Shown here piece by piece: positions 32,887-41,033 of a stretch of 43,989 nt of DNA. The first letter of the stretch is position 1. Each line of letters starts with the position of its first letter. Where the stretch lies: positions 1 through 43,989 of the forward strand of contig NZ_MPZN01000028.1 of NCBI RefSeq assembly GCF_002936985.1. The letters are read 5' to 3'. Under the pieces are notes generated by a model. The model was given only the letters and a program-made list of their open reading frames with translations, was not told where the DNA came from and searched no databases. A program made the position numbers and the translations under genes. This stretch comes from Microterricola pindariensis. Lineage in GTDB: Bacteria; Actinomycetota; Actinomycetes; Actinomycetales; Microbacteriaceae.

Positions 32887-34059
32887 TTAGCGTTCGAGCA
32901 CGACCGCGAGCCCCTGCCCGACGCCGATGCAGATCGCCGCGACCCCGACTCCCCCGCCGCGGCGGGCAAGCTCGTGCGCGAGATGCCCGATGATGCGGCC
33001 GCCGGAGGCGCCGAGCGGGTGCCCGATGGCGATCGCACCGCCGTGGATGTTGGCCTTCTCCGGGTCGAACTCCGGCCACAGCCTCAGGCAGGCCAGGGCC
33101 TGCGAGGCGAATGCCTCGTTGATCTCGAGCACGTCGACATCCGCCCAGCTCTTGCCCGCGCGGGCGAGCGCCCGGTTGGCGGCCTCGACGGGGGCGATGC
33201 CGAACTCGTCCGGGTTGTTGCCGGCCACGCCGCGGCCGATGATGCGGGCGAGCGGATCGATTCCGAGGGCGGTCCGCTCGCCGCCGACGAAGAGCATGGA
33301 TGCGCCGTCGTTCAGCGGGGAGGAGTTGCCCGCGGTGACCGATCCCTGCGGCCGGAAGGCCGGCTTCAGCCCGGCCAGCGCCTCCGGGGTGGACTCGGCC
33401 CGGACGCCCTCGTCGCGGGTGACGCTCGTGCCGGGCACCGCGGCGACCTCGTCGTCGTAGATCCCGGCGTCCCACGCCGCGGCGGCCAGTCGGTGGCTGC
33501 GCAGCGCGAAGGCGTCCTGCTCCTCGCGCGAGATGGCGAAGCGGTCGGCGAGCATCTCGGCGGTCTCGCCGAGCCCGACCGTCCACTGCGCGGGCATCCG
33601 CGGGTTGGTCAGGCGCCAGCCCAGCGTCGTCGAGTGCAGGGTCTCGTTGCCGGCCGGGTAGCCGCGCGCGGGCTTCGGCAGCACCCAGGGCGCCCGGCTC
33701 ATCGATTCGACGCCGCCGGCGACGACGAGGGACGCGTCCCCGGACTCCACCGCGCGGCTGGCCTGGATGACGCTCTCCATGCCGGAGCCGCAGAGCCGGT
33801 TCACGGTCGCCCCGGTGACGCTCGTCGGCAGCCCGGCGAGCAGCGCCGTCATCCGCGCCACATTGCGGTTGTCCTCGCCGGCCTGGTTGGCGGCGCCGAG
33901 CAGGATCTCGTCGATCAGCACCGGGTCGAGGCCGGGGTGCCGGGCGAGCAGGCTGCTGAGCGTGTGCGCCGCGAGGTCGTCCGGGCGCACCTCGGCCAGA
34001 CCCTTGCCGTAGCGCCCGAACGGGCTGCGCACGGCGTCGTAGATGAAGCTGCGGGTCAT
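32887..34059 (-). CDS. pcaF: 3-oxoadipyl-CoA/acetyl-CoA thiolase
   Basis: A 390-residue thiolase with the complete catalytic set: C90 in NRLCGSGMES, H347 in GHPLGASGGR and C377 in ICIGVGQG, where Val replaces the middle Gly of the usual CIGGGQG. It splits 3-oxoadipyl-CoA to succinyl-CoA and acetyl-CoA, the last beta-ketoadipate step; acetoacetyl-CoA thiolysis is the alternative. The preceding 3-oxoacid CoA-transferase genes and the following IclR regulator support the pca reading. Start ATG overlaps the pcaJ stop (ATGA). GGVESMSRAPW and the PEALAGLKPAF stretch are also typical. Confidence 0.92.
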   Translation of the reverse strand: MTRSFIYDAVRSPFGRYGKGLAEVRPDDLAAHTLSSLLARHPGLDPVLIDEILLGAANQAGEDNRNVARMTALLAGLPTSVTGATVNRLCGSGMESVIQASRAVESGDASLVVAGGVESMSRAPWVLPKPARGYPAGNETLHSTTLGWRLTNPRMPAQWTVGLGETAEMLADRFAISREEQDAFALRSHRLAAAAWDAGIYDDEVAAVPGTSVTRDEGVRAESTPEALAGLKPAFRPQGSVTAGNSSPLNDGASMLFVGGERTALGIDPLARIIGRGVAGNNPDEFGIAPVEAANRALARAGKSWADVDVLEINEAFASQALACLRLWPEFDPEKANIHGGAIAIGHPLGASGGRIIGHLAHELARRGGGVGVAAICIGVGQGLAVVLER

Positions 34060-34703
34060 GATGCTCCCTCGGTCAGGCTGAGTCCGGTGAGCGCCTGCAG
34101 GCTCTCACGGGTGTTGTCGGCGAACAGCTCGCGGATGACGAAGCCGCTCTCTCCCACGTCGAAGACGGCGTGGTCGGTGTACACGCGGGTGACGCAGCGC
34201 ACGCCGGTGAGCGGGTAGCTGCAGGCGGCCACGAGCTTGGAGGTGCCGTCCTTGCCGAGCAGGTCGGTCATCACGAACACCTGCTTCGCCCCGACGGCCA
34301 GGTCCATGGCGCCGCCGACGGCCGGCACGGAGCCGGGCGCGCCCGTGCTCCAGTTGGCGAGGTCGCCGCGCTCCGACACCTGGAATGCGCCGAGCACGCA
34401 GACGTCGACGTGGCCGCCGCGCATCATGCCGAAGGAGTCGGCGTGGTGGAAGTAGGAGGCGCCCGGCAGCTCGGTGACCGGCAGCTTGCCCGCGTTGATC
34501 AGGTCGGGGTCGACCTGGTCGGGGGCGGGCTCCTCGCCCATGCCGAGCATGCCGTTCTCGGTGTGCAGGATGATCTCCTGGTCGCGCGGGAGGAAGTTGG
34601 AGACCAGGGTGGGCGCCCCGATCCCGAGGTTGACGTAGGAGCCCTCCGGGATGTCGCGGGCGATGCGCGCGGCCAGCTCGTCGCGGCTGATTCTGCTGGT
34701 CAT
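34056..34703 (-). CDS. pcaJ: 3-oxoadipate (3-oxoacid) CoA-transferase beta subunit
   Basis: A 215-residue family I CoA-transferase B subunit with the catalytic glutamate E49 in HTENGMLG and VNLGIGAPTLVSNFLP before it. With the alpha subunit it moves CoA from succinyl-CoA to 3-oxoadipate (or acetoacetate). Its stop overlaps pcaF and its start overlaps pcaI by four bases each, so all three are translationally coupled. Succinyl-CoA:3-ketoacid transferase for ketone bodies (ScoB) has the same motifs; context with PcaF/IclR favours 3-oxoadipate. Confidence 0.9.
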   Translation of the reverse strand: MTSRISRDELAARIARDIPEGSYVNLGIGAPTLVSNFLPRDQEIILHTENGMLGMGEEPAPDQVDPDLINAGKLPVTELPGASYFHHADSFGMMRGGHVDVCVLGAFQVSERGDLANWSTGAPGSVPAVGGAMDLAVGAKQVFVMTDLLGKDGTSKLVAACSYPLTGVRCVTRVYTDHAVFDVGESGFVIRELFADNTRESLQALTGLSLTEGAS

Positions 34704-35431
34704 GCGGTTGCCCCCGTCGCTGCTGATTCCTGCTGGCCGACGAAGCGGCCGCCCCGCAGCCAGTCGCGCTCCGGCACCTGCACGACGCGGTTGACGAAGA
34801 TGCCGGGCGTGACGACCGTCTCGGGGTCGAGCACGCCGAGCTCGACGATCTCGTCGACCTGGGCGACCGTGATGGCGGCCGCGGTCGCCATGATCGGCCC
34901 GAAGTTGCGCGCCGTCTTGCGGTAGACGAGGTTGCCCCAGCGGTCGCCCTTGAACGCGCTGATCAGCGCGAACTGGGCGCGGATCGGGTACTCGAGCACG
35001 TAGTCGCGGCCGTCGATGGAGCGCGTCTCCTTGCCCTCTGCGAGCACGGTGCCGACCCCGGTCGGAGTGAAGAAGGCACCGATGCCGGCGCCGGCCGCGC
35101 GGATCCGCTCGGCCAGGTTGCCCTGCGGCACGAGTTCCAGCTCCACCTTGCCCGCCCGGTAGAGGGCGTCGAAGACGTGCGAGTCTGCCTGCCGCGGGAA
35201 CGAGCAGACCATCTTCCGCACGCGCCCCTCCGCCAGCAGCGCGGCCAGGCCGACGTCGCCGTTGCCCGCGTTGTTGCTGACGATGGTGAGGTCGCGCGCG
35301 CCCTGCGCGAGCAGCGCGTCGATCAACTCGACCGGCTGGCCGGCCCGGCCGAAACCGCCGACCAGGATCGTGTCACCGTCCGCGACGCCCGCGACGGCAT
35401 CCGCAACCGCGGGGACCACCTTTGAAATCAT
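34700..35431 (-). CDS. pcaI: 3-oxoadipate (3-oxoacid) CoA-transferase alpha subunit
   Basis: A 243-residue family I CoA-transferase A subunit: GDTILVGGFGRAGQPVELIDAL, the GIGAFFTPTGVGT loop and YPIRAQFALISAFKGDRWGNLVYRKTARNF. First gene of the operon. ATG at 35431 chosen because earlier in-frame starts would lie on the operator palindrome (35460-35497) and add a non-family N-terminus. The early steps of the protocatechuate branch (pcaGHBCDL) are not in this window, so they are either elsewhere or this operon serves another route to 3-oxoadipate. Confidence 0.9.
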   Translation of the reverse strand: MISKVVPAVADAVAGVADGDTILVGGFGRAGQPVELIDALLAQGARDLTIVSNNAGNGDVGLAALLAEGRVRKMVCSFPRQADSHVFDALYRAGKVELELVPQGNLAERIRAAGAGIGAFFTPTGVGTVLAEGKETRSIDGRDYVLEYPIRAQFALISAFKGDRWGNLVYRKTARNFGPIMATAAAITVAQVDEIVELGVLDPETVVTPGIFVNRVVQVPERDWLRGGRFVGQQESAATGATA

Positions 35432-35459
35432 GCCGAGCCCACCCAACCGCATCGTCAGA

Positions 35460-35497
35460 ATGTTTGCCAAACGCACTTTTGTGCGTATGGCAAACAT
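35460..35497. promoter_or_regulatory. Large palindrome, probable IclR-type operator of the pca operon
   Basis: ATGTTTGCCAAACGCAC (35460-35476) and GTGCGTATGGCAAACAT (35481-35497) are inverted copies with one mismatch and a TTTT centre. It lies 29 bases upstream of pcaI and 50 bases upstream of the divergent acetyltransferase, in an A+T-richer pocket. IclR-family proteins bind palindromes of this kind, often overlapping the promoter; here the regulator is the last gene of the operon. A stem-loop in RNA is an alternative reading. Confidence 0.72.
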
Positions 35498-35546
35498 AGC
35501 ACGGCCCGAAGCCTCGCCGCCCGGGTGCGTCGGGCAGACTGGGGAG

Positions 35547-36125
35547 ATGACCGTCGCCCCGTTCCTCATCCGCCGGACGACCGAGCAGGACTGGTCCGAG
35601 ACGCGGGCGCTCCGGCTGGAGATGCTCGCCGACACCCCGCACGCCTACCTCGAGACGGTGGCGGATGCCGCGGCGCGCGATGAGGCGGGCTGGCGGGAAC
35701 GTGCGGGCCGCACGGCGGGGCCGGGCGCCATCAGCCTCGCGGCGATCCTCACCGGGGGCGAGGAGGCCGGCCGGTGGGTCGGCACCATGGCTGCGATCCT
35801 GCCGGAGGGCGCTGCCGGTGCGCGTCTCGTGGGCGTGTATGTCTCGCCGGACTGGCGGGGAGCGGCGGCCGGGGTGAGCGGCGCGCTGCTCGCCGGCATC
35901 GAGGAGTGGGCGGGACTGCACGGCGACGTGCTCACGCTGGAGGTGCACCAAGACAGCACCGCCGCCCGCCGGTTCTACAAGCGGCACGGCTTCGAGGAGA
36001 CCGGCGTCGCGCACCCGTACCCGCTGGACCGGAGCCGGCTGGAGTTCGAGATGGCGAAGCCGTTGCGAGCCGAGCAGGCGGGCGGGGCCCGGCTGCTCGG
36101 CGGCGGCAACGAGCGGCGGTTCTGA
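35547..36125 (+). CDS. GNAT-family N-acetyltransferase
   Basis: A 192-residue GNAT protein. The acetyl-CoA-binding motif is at VGVYVSPDWRGAAAGVSGALLAGI (RGAAAG pyrophosphate loop), followed by the usual C-terminal pattern VHQDSTAARRFYKRHGFEETG. The N-terminal half (LIRRTTEQDWSETRALRLEML) is also typical. Acceptor unknown. ATG at 35547 has GGGGAG directly upstream. It is divergent from the pca operon and shares the palindrome region, which may be coincidence. It converges with the surface-protein gene, leaving 10 bases between stops. Confidence 0.87.
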   Translation: MTVAPFLIRRTTEQDWSETRALRLEMLADTPHAYLETVADAAARDEAGWRERAGRTAGPGAISLAAILTGGEEAGRWVGTMAAILPEGAAGARLVGVYVSPDWRGAAAGVSGALLAGIEEWAGLHGDVLTLEVHQDSTAARRFYKRHGFEETGVAHPYPLDRSRLEFEMAKPLRAEQAGGARLLGGGNERRF

Positions 36126-36135
36126 GCGCCGACCC

Positions 36136-37182
36136 CTAGCTGGTCGCGCTGCGACGGGCAAGCACCAGACCGCCCACACCGGCGCTGAGCAGGAGCGCGG
36201 TGGCGGCACCAATCGCGCCCGCCTCCACCCCGGTCTCGGCCAGGGGCTGGGCAGGCGTTGCGGCGGGGACCACGACGGGCGCGGGCGCGACCGGCGGCAC
36301 CACCATCGGCGGCTCTACCACCGGCGGCACCACCGGCGGCACGACAACCGGCGGCACGACAACCGGCGGCTCGACGATCGGCGGCACGACAACCGGCGGC
36401 ACCACGACCGGCGGCACGACAACCGGCGGCACGACCACGGGCTTGTTCGTGGTGCAGGTGTCGGTCACCACGAACGAGGCGTCGGTCATGGTCCATGCGG
36501 AGACGACGGGAAACCCGAACGCGACGTACGCCTGGGCGGTTGCCGCATCCACCGGCACCGGGTACGCCATCGTGATGCTGCCGACCAGGGGCATGACGTC
36601 CGCGTAGGGCGCGGTGAGCCCATGCGCGACGAGGCCAGGGGACTCCTCGGGGTACTCCAGCCAGCCGATGCCGTCCGTCGATGCATTGTCGTCGCTCATC
36701 GGAGCCGCCGCGGCACCGGCGAGGAGTGCGCTGAAGCTCGCTACCGCGTCGTAGTGCCACGAATCGACCTCAAGGAGGTCATAGGAGTAGCTGAAGCTCG
36801 AGACCGTGCGGGTGCAGCTCTCCGGCGTCGCCGGCAGCAAGAACAGGTTGTCGACGAAGCTGTCGTCGCTCGAATCGCCATCCGGCTCCGCCTCGGCCGC
36901 GTCGGACACGATGTGGGGGAATGTGATCGCCCCGGCGGGCGCGATCGAGCCGCTCGAACGCCCCAGGCGCCAGGTTTCCTCCATCCCGGCGATGAACGGG
37001 TTGAGGCCCGGGTCCATCGGCGCGACGCTCGCGGCGGCAACCGTGTGCGTGGTGACCGTAGTGATGGTGTCGGCGGGCTCGGCGGATGCCGGGGCGACGG
37101 CGGCCAGGGCCAGGGCGGTGGCAGCAGCCACCCCCGGCAGAACGACGTGGCGCAGGGATATCCCCCAGGATTGCGTAGGCAT
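36136..37182 (-). CDS. Sortase-anchored (LAETG) surface protein with proline-rich stalk
   Basis: A 348-residue secreted protein. Order: signal peptide (VVLPGVAAATALALAAVAP to ASA, about residues 1-34); a 200-residue domain I do not recognise with two Cys (SCTRTV and DTCTTN) that may pair; a stalk of VVVPPV repeats (about residues 249-300); and a cell-wall sorting signal, LAETG at 314-318, a hydrophobic helix and ARRSATS. LAxTG is a sorting motif variant common in high-G+C Gram-positives (class E-type sortase). No sortase gene is in this window. ATG at 37182. Role: wall-anchored surface protein of unknown ligand. Confidence 0.88.
   Translation of the reverse strand: MPTQSWGISLRHVVLPGVAAATALALAAVAPASAEPADTITTVTTHTVAAASVAPMDPGLNPFIAGMEETWRLGRSSGSIAPAGAITFPHIVSDAAEAEPDGDSSDDSFVDNLFLLPATPESCTRTVSSFSYSYDLLEVDSWHYDAVASFSALLAGAAAAPMSDDNASTDGIGWLEYPEESPGLVAHGLTAPYADVMPLVGSITMAYPVPVDAATAQAYVAFGFPVVSAWTMTDASFVVTDTCTTNKPVVVPPVVVPPVVVPPVVVPPIVEPPVVVPPVVVPPVVPPVVEPPMVVPPVAPAPVVVPAATPAQPLAETGVEAGAIGAATALLLSAGVGGLVLARRSATS
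36290..36440. repeat. Coding tandem repeat of the VVVPP stalk
   Basis: About ten 12- to 15-base units of the ggcggcac(g/c)ac(a/c)acc type encode VVVPPV, with occasional E, I or M substitutions. Near-identical DNA units suggest recent slippage and likely length variation between strains. Confidence 0.8.
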
Positions 37183-37286
37183 GCCGCCACGCTACGCAGC
37201 CGGCTCGGCGAAGTCAGGGGACCTAGGCCCCCAGTTCGCCGCCCGTCGCAGGAGGCGGCTGCCGCGGTGCCGAGCGCCGGGGAGCG

Positions 37287-37568
37287 CTAGACCTCGCCGA
37301 GGATCTCTGCCCGCTTGGCCTCGTACTCCGCCACGCTGAGCAGCCCGCGCGCGCTCAGGTCTTCAAGCTCGGCCAGGCGCGCGGCACGCAGCTCGGCCGG
37401 TTCCGGTTGCGCCGCGGGCGCGTTCCCGGGCTCGGCCGGGAACACCGGCGATGCCGGCGCCGCACGCCGGGCGAGGTACACGCCCAGGAAGATGACGCCG
37501 ACCGCCCCGGCCGCCATCACGAGGAGCACGGCCAGAATGACGAGCAGGTGCCAGCCCGAGAGCGCCAT
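37287..37568 (-). CDS. Small membrane protein with C-terminal SHOCT domain
   Basis: 93 residues: one N-terminal membrane helix (WHLLVILAVLLVMAAGAVGVIF), a short Pro/Ala linker and a SHOCT motif (LAELEDLSARGLLSVAEYEAKRAEIL). SHOCT domains are short C-terminal segments thought to mediate oligomerisation; function unknown. ATG at 37568 is preferred over the one 10 codons earlier because AAGGGG lies 8 bases before it. Confidence 0.83.
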   Translation of the reverse strand: MALSGWHLLVILAVLLVMAAGAVGVIFLGVYLARRAAPASPVFPAEPGNAPAAQPEPAELRAARLAELEDLSARGLLSVAEYEAKRAEILGEV

Positions 37569-37636
37569 CGCGGATCCCCTTCGTTCGCGTGCCGCCATCC
37601 TAGCGAGACGCGGAGCGCGCGCGGCAGAGCTGCCGA

Positions 37637-38650
37637 CTAGCCGCCGAGACGCTCGTCGAGCTCGCGGATGACGTCCCAGGCGCCCTCCTCGGCATTGCTG
37701 AGCACGACGACGTCGATGCCCTCGTCGAGGTAGTGGCGCAGGATGCCGCTGGCGCCGGCGCTGATGCCGTCCTTGAAGTAGGAGCGCACGCTGCCGTCCT
37801 CGTTCATGTCGAACTCAAGGCCGAGCCCGTAGAAGGTCTCCTCGTCGTGCTCGACCTGCGGCGTGAAGAACTCGCTGGTGTACTCGGGGTTCAGCAGCAC
37901 GCCCGTGCGCAGCGCCGTGAGGAAGCGCAGCAGGTCGTCGGCGGTGGCGTGCGCGCCGGTGTCCGGGCCGCCGATCGGCGGTGCCTTGTAGATGTTGGAC
38001 TCCCAGCTGCCGTCCTCGGCCTGGTCCCAGCCCTCCGCGACGTTCGGGGTGGCGTCGCGGCGGTCGAAGAAGCCGCTCGCCTTCATGCCCGCGGCGGCGA
38101 AGACGTCGCGCTCGATGTAGGCGCGGTAGCTGAGCCCGGTGGCCTGCTCCAGGGCGAGTCCGGCCAGCACGTAGCCGGCGTTGATGTAGTGGCTCTCCAC
38201 GCCGGGCGCCTCCAGCGGGGCCTTCTGCGCGAAGAACGGCAGCAGGTCGCTGGTGCGGAAGATCGAGTAGTTGGGGGTGTCGACGTAGAGCTCGGCGTAG
38301 TCCTCGCCGGCGGCCTCGTCGGCGTCATCCGCGAGCCCGCTGGTGTGGGTGAGCAGGTGCAGCAGGGTGACGTCACGGCCGATGGTGGTACCGGTCAGGT
38401 CGACGTAGTCGTGGATGGAGGCCTCGAGGTCGAGCCGGCCGGCCACGACCTGCTGCAGCACGCCGACGCTGGTGAACAGCTTGGTGATCGCGGAGGTGTC
38501 GAAGCGGGTGTCCACCCGGTTGGCGACGCCCCAGCGCTGTGTGGCCAGGCCGCTGGCGGCCTCGAAAAGAGTCTGGTCGCCCTTCCGCACAAGCACGACG
38601 CCCGAGAACTCGATGTCGGCCAGGAACTCATTCAATCCGGTGATATCCAC
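37637..38650 (-). CDS. Beta-lactamase-fold protein lacking the canonical nucleophile
   Basis: A 337-residue class C beta-lactamase/esterase-type protein by overall pattern (FSGVVLVRKGDQTLFEAASGLA, LLHLLTHTSGL, YINAGYVLAGLALEQATG). The YxN element is intact (Y155, N157). But the SxxK motif reads D-T-S53-A54-I-T-K57: the residue three before the lysine is Ala and a Ser lies one position earlier. The third motif, usually H-T/G-G, reads KDGISAGASG without the His. So it may be a non-catalytic binding protein or use a shifted serine. No signal peptide: probably cytoplasmic. ATG at 38650. Confidence 0.85.
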   Translation of the reverse strand: MDITGLNEFLADIEFSGVVLVRKGDQTLFEAASGLATQRWGVANRVDTRFDTSAITKLFTSVGVLQQVVAGRLDLEASIHDYVDLTGTTIGRDVTLLHLLTHTSGLADDADEAAGEDYAELYVDTPNYSIFRTSDLLPFFAQKAPLEAPGVESHYINAGYVLAGLALEQATGLSYRAYIERDVFAAAGMKASGFFDRRDATPNVAEGWDQAEDGSWESNIYKAPPIGGPDTGAHATADDLLRFLTALRTGVLLNPEYTSEFFTPQVEHDEETFYGLGLEFDMNEDGSVRSYFKDGISAGASGILRHYLDEGIDVVVLSNAEEGAWDVIRELDERLGG

Positions 38651-38725
38651 GCTTCAAGTGTAGAGATACCTGGCCAGGCCGGTTCCGCGTGGCGCCGGGC
38701 ACGGGTCGCGGTTGCGGCCTCTGAC

Positions 38726-39592
38726 TCAGGGGCGGCTGCCGCCGTGCTCGCCGCTGCGCTCCCGGCCCGTGAACCCGGCCATCGAGCGGTAGACGCCGAA
38801 CACCTCGGCCACGGCGTCCCAGACCCGCACCGGCAGCACGCCGCGCAGCGCCTTGGAGAGCCCGACCGACCAGGGCAGCAGCAGCTGCGGCTTGCCGGCC
38901 AGCATGGCGCGCCAGACCCGGTCGACGACGTACTCGGGGGTGAGCACGGGGGTGAGCAGCGGCCCGCGGGCACCGGCGAACATGCCGGTCGAGATGTAGC
39001 TCGGGCACACCGTCGTCACCCGCACGTTGCCGTGGTCCTCCTGCTCGAGCTCGAGCCGCAGCGAGTCGCTCCAGCCGATGAGGGCCGCCTTCGAGGCGGC
39101 GTAGACGCTCATCCTCGGGTTCGACAGGGTGCCGGCGGCCGAGGCGATGTTCACGATGCGCGCCGCCCGGTACGGGTTCGCCATCATGCCGGGCAGAAAC
39201 TCGCGGGTGGTGTACATCGGCGCGAGCGCGTTGATCTGCACCGTCGGGCGGGTGTCCTCGCCATTGTCGCTCTGCCAGAAGAACTGGTTGCCGCGCACGA
39301 TACCGGCATTGTTGATGAGCACGTCCGGGTTGCCCACCTCGGTGCGCACCCGCTGGGCCGTCTGTGCGATCGCACCGAGGTCGGCGAGGTCGATCACGTA
39401 GGAGTGCACGCGGGTGCGGCCCTGCGATTCCCCGCCGAGCTCCTTGACGGTGCGGGCGAGTGCCGCGGCATCCCTGTCCCAGAGGACCACGGATGCCGCC
39501 CCCTCTGCCACTGCGCGCTCGGCGTAGAGGCGGCCCATGCCGCTGGCGGCTCCGGTGATGAGAACGCGGGCACCGCGAACAGTTCGGGACAT
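38726..39592 (-). CDS. Short-chain dehydrogenase/reductase
   Basis: A 288-residue classical SDR: cofactor motif TGAASGMG at 13-20, NNAG at 94-97, catalytic S151, Y164 and K168 (YAASK). After about residue 240 comes a C-terminal hydrophobic stretch (KPQLLLPWSVGLSKAL) as in membrane-associated SDRs acting on lipids or retinol-like substrates. D39 after the second strand hints at NAD(H) use. Substrate unknown. ATG at 39592. Divergent from the methyltransferase gene, with 175 bases between them that show nothing beyond G+C-rich sequence. Confidence 0.9.
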   Translation of the reverse strand: MSRTVRGARVLITGAASGMGRLYAERAVAEGAASVVLWDRDAAALARTVKELGGESQGRTRVHSYVIDLADLGAIAQTAQRVRTEVGNPDVLINNAGIVRGNQFFWQSDNGEDTRPTVQINALAPMYTTREFLPGMMANPYRAARIVNIASAAGTLSNPRMSVYAASKAALIGWSDSLRLELEQEDHGNVRVTTVCPSYISTGMFAGARGPLLTPVLTPEYVVDRVWRAMLAGKPQLLLPWSVGLSKALRGVLPVRVWDAVAEVFGVYRSMAGFTGRERSGEHGGSRP

Positions 39593-39767
39593 GGCCCCAT
39601 TCTCGCAGGTGCCGCGCCGCCCCCTGCTCAACGCCGAACACCTGCGGGAGGGGCGGCCCCAGCTCGGGCTGGGATACTCGATGGCACGGTGGATCCTCTG
39701 CCGACACGATCTTCTCGCGCTCGCGCGGGGCCGCCCGCGGCCGCCGCCGCCGCGCAGATTGGCCACC

Positions 39768-40946
39768 ATGCCCAGCACTGAGTCCACCCCCCTCGACCGG
39801 CAGGCCGAGCCTGCCCGCGTGAGCTGGCTCGAGGGCGGCGAGCAGCGCACGGCGCTCTGGCGCTCGGAGAGCGGCTGGCCGGTTCCAGCGCGCGTGGCCA
39901 TCGCCGACGAGCGGATGCCGGCCGCCGAGGCCCACCGCCTGGTATCCGAGGGCACGGCGCTGCTCTGGCGCGGCGACTACCAGGCCGCCCGCCAACTGCT
40001 GCGGGCGCTCGCGGCCCGCATCGACAAGGGCAACCGCCGCCCGCCGCGGGATCTCTCGCTGGCCTTCCGCCAGCATCGCGAGCAGAGCTTCCACCGGGCG
40101 CAGCTGCTCGGCCTGCTGCTCGTGCCGCTGGACGCCGGCCACGCGGTGCCGCTGCGGCGCGCGCCGGACGTGCGCGAGGCGTGCGTGGAGGCGTATGGAC
40201 CAGTCGACGCCGCGCAGGACTCGCTCGTCTCGCTGCGCGAACTGCTCGGCGTGATCGGCTCGCACGAGTGGCGCCGACGCGGGGTCGAGGTGCCGGAGCT
40301 GGACGCGCCGGGCCTGCCCGGGCGCATCCACCCGCACTACGGCGTGTTCGCACCGGTGCGCGGCGAGTACCTCGAGCTCGTGGCGAGCGCCCCGCTGCCC
40401 GAGGTGAGCCGCGCGATGGACATCGGCACCGGAACCGGGGTGCTCGCGGCGATTCTCGCGCGGCGCGGCATCCGCACCGTGACGGCGACCGACCTGGACC
40501 CGCGCGCCATCGCCTGCGCCCGCGAGAACCTGGACCGGCTGGGGCTGGCCGAGCAGGTCGAGGTGGTCGAGGCCGACCTGTTCGCACCGGGGCGCGCCGA
40601 GCTGATCGTCTGCAACCCGCCGTGGCTGCCGGCCGAGGCGCGGATCCCGAGCGACTACGCCGTGTACGACCCGGAGAGCCGGATGCTGCGCGGCTTCCTC
40701 GGCGGGCTCGCCGAGCACGTGGCGCCCGGCGGCGAGGGCTGGCTGGTCATCTCGGACCTGGCCGAGCGACTCGGGCTGCGCTCGCGCGGCGAGCTGCTCG
40801 ACCTGATCGAGGACTCGGGCCTGCGCGTGCTCGAGCGCCACGACACTCGCCCGACGCACGGCCGCGCCAGCGACACGAGCGACCCGCTGCACGTGGCCCG
40901 CGCGGCCGAGATCACCTCGCTCTGGCGGCTGGCCGCCGCGGGCTAA
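39768..40946 (+). CDS. Class I SAM-dependent methyltransferase with NPPW motif
   Basis: A 392-residue protein whose C-terminal half is a Rossmann methyltransferase: motif I DIGTGTG at 218-224, acidic motif II TDLDP, and NPPW at 283-286, the active-site motif of N-methyltransferases acting on amide or base nitrogens (HemK/PrmC, RlmF and relatives). The N-terminal 200 residues (LLWRGDYQAARQLLRALAARI region) are a separate domain, as in RlmG/class I rRNA guanine methyltransferases or YraL-like proteins. Target unknown; protein glutamine or rRNA are candidates. ATG at 39768 preferred over upstream in-frame ATGs since those add an Arg/Pro-rich leader. Confidence 0.85.
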   Translation: MPSTESTPLDRQAEPARVSWLEGGEQRTALWRSESGWPVPARVAIADERMPAAEAHRLVSEGTALLWRGDYQAARQLLRALAARIDKGNRRPPRDLSLAFRQHREQSFHRAQLLGLLLVPLDAGHAVPLRRAPDVREACVEAYGPVDAAQDSLVSLRELLGVIGSHEWRRRGVEVPELDAPGLPGRIHPHYGVFAPVRGEYLELVASAPLPEVSRAMDIGTGTGVLAAILARRGIRTVTATDLDPRAIACARENLDRLGLAEQVEVVEADLFAPGRAELIVCNPPWLPAEARIPSDYAVYDPESRMLRGFLGGLAEHVAPGGEGWLVISDLAERLGLRSRGELLDLIEDSGLRVLERHDTRPTHGRASDTSDPLHVARAAEITSLWRLAAAG

Positions 40947-40960
40947 CCCCCGGCCGGTCA

Positions 40961-41026
40961 GCGGATGCGAGCGGTGCGCCTCGCCACTGAAACGTTTTTT
41001 CGGGGCGATCGGGCGCCCGCATCCGC
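40961..41026. terminator. Imperfect hairpin between convergent genes
   Basis: GCGGATGCG (40961-40969) pairs with CGCATCCGC (41018-41026), with further pairing inside (CTCGCC with GGGGCGA region) around an AAACGTTTTTT loop. It sits after the methyltransferase stop and before the convergent AlkD-type gene end, so a two-way terminator is likely. Confidence 0.5.
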
Positions 41027-41033
41027 CGACTGG

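Noticed and set aside
32877-33038. Longer IclR protein starting inside pcaF
   Set aside because: The added residues are an Arg/Ser-rich reading of the pcaF 3' end in another frame; ATG 32876 gives the family N-terminus.
40988-41002. AAACGTTT as a LacI-family operator
   Set aside because: Only the inner 8 bases are symmetric, it lies in the loop of a hairpin between convergent gene ends, and no LacI-type gene is present.
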